The translations under genes and the position numbers were made by a program. Positions 6,431 through 6,490 of a stretch of DNA of 6,490 nucleotides are shown piece after piece. Each line of letters starts with the position of its first letter. The first letter of the stretch is position 1. Where the stretch lies: NCBI GenBank assembly GCA_003485715.1, contig DNIF01000050.1, positions 1 through 6,490 on the forward strand, written 5' to 3'. Under the pieces are notes generated by a model. It was not told the DNA's origin. It was given only the letters and a program-made list of their open reading frames with translations, and ran no database searches. This DNA is from Gammaproteobacteria bacterium (lineage in GTDB: Bacteria; Pseudomonadota; Gammaproteobacteria; UBA7966).

Positions 6431-6490
6431 TTACAGCCACAGCTCCGCGAGCGCGAGCGGCAGGGCCTGGAAGGGCTCGATGCCCGCGAC
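6431..6490 (-). CDS. Uma2 family (DUF820) protein, copy 2, C-terminal end only (5' part outside window)
   Basis: Reading the minus strand in from the right edge gives VAGIEPFQALPLALAELWL and a TAA stop at 6433-6431. This aligns without gaps to the end of copy 1 (VVGIEPFQALPLTLAELWLD). The 60 bases match 4804-4863 at 55 positions, including a 31-base identical block. Copy 2 stops one residue earlier because TAA replaces the final aspartate codon. It is therefore a recent paralog or a gene-converted 3' end. Only 19 codons are visible, so whether the rest of the gene is intact cannot be judged. Confidence 0.8.
   Translation of the reverse strand, partial: VAGIEPFQALPLALAELWL

Overview
The window is dense, GC-rich bacterial DNA, and it looks like a gammaproteobacterial chromosome. 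The main evidence is a suhB gene and a trmJ gene transcribed away from each other, an adjacency known from gammaproteobacteria such as Escherichia coli. The GC richness and the presence of Uma2-family genes would fit a purple-sulfur or Ectothiorhodospira-like lineage, but that placement is a guess.

Layout from left to right: (i) 1-1885, minus strand: the first 628 codons of a RecQ-type helicase joined to a C-terminal phosphoribosyltransferase (PRTase)-like domain. The gene runs off the left edge. (ii) 1892-1977: a short gap with a perfect 8-bp inverted repeat. (iii) 1978-4716, minus strand: a compact cluster in transcription order suhB, rfbF, rfbG. SuhB is an inositol-monophosphatase-family protein. 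RfbF and RfbG make CDP-4-dehydro-6-deoxyglucose from glucose 1-phosphate and CTP. (iv) 4801-5385, minus strand: a Uma2 (DUF820) putative nuclease gene lying between suhB and trmJ. (v) 5386-5632: a divergent intergenic region with an 11-bp tandem repeat and a likely near-leaderless promoter for trmJ. (vi) 5633-6397, plus strand: trmJ, the tRNA Cm32/Um32 methyltransferase. (vii) 6431-6490, minus strand: the 3' end of a second, closely related Uma2 gene, cut by the right edge.

The window therefore mixes conserved housekeeping genes (suhB, trmJ) with accessory cargo: nucleotide-sugar genes, duplicated Uma2 genes, and a helicase-PRTase of a type whose biological role I do not know to be settled. 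RfbF and RfbG act in sequence in one pathway, but no later enzyme of any CDP-deoxysugar pathway is present. The next gene in the same direction is the helicase instead. The strongest leads are the helicase-PRTase, which seems to lack the RecQ zinc-site cysteines, and the pair of Uma2 paralogs flanking trmJ as direct repeats. I found no tRNA, rRNA, CRISPR array or transposase.
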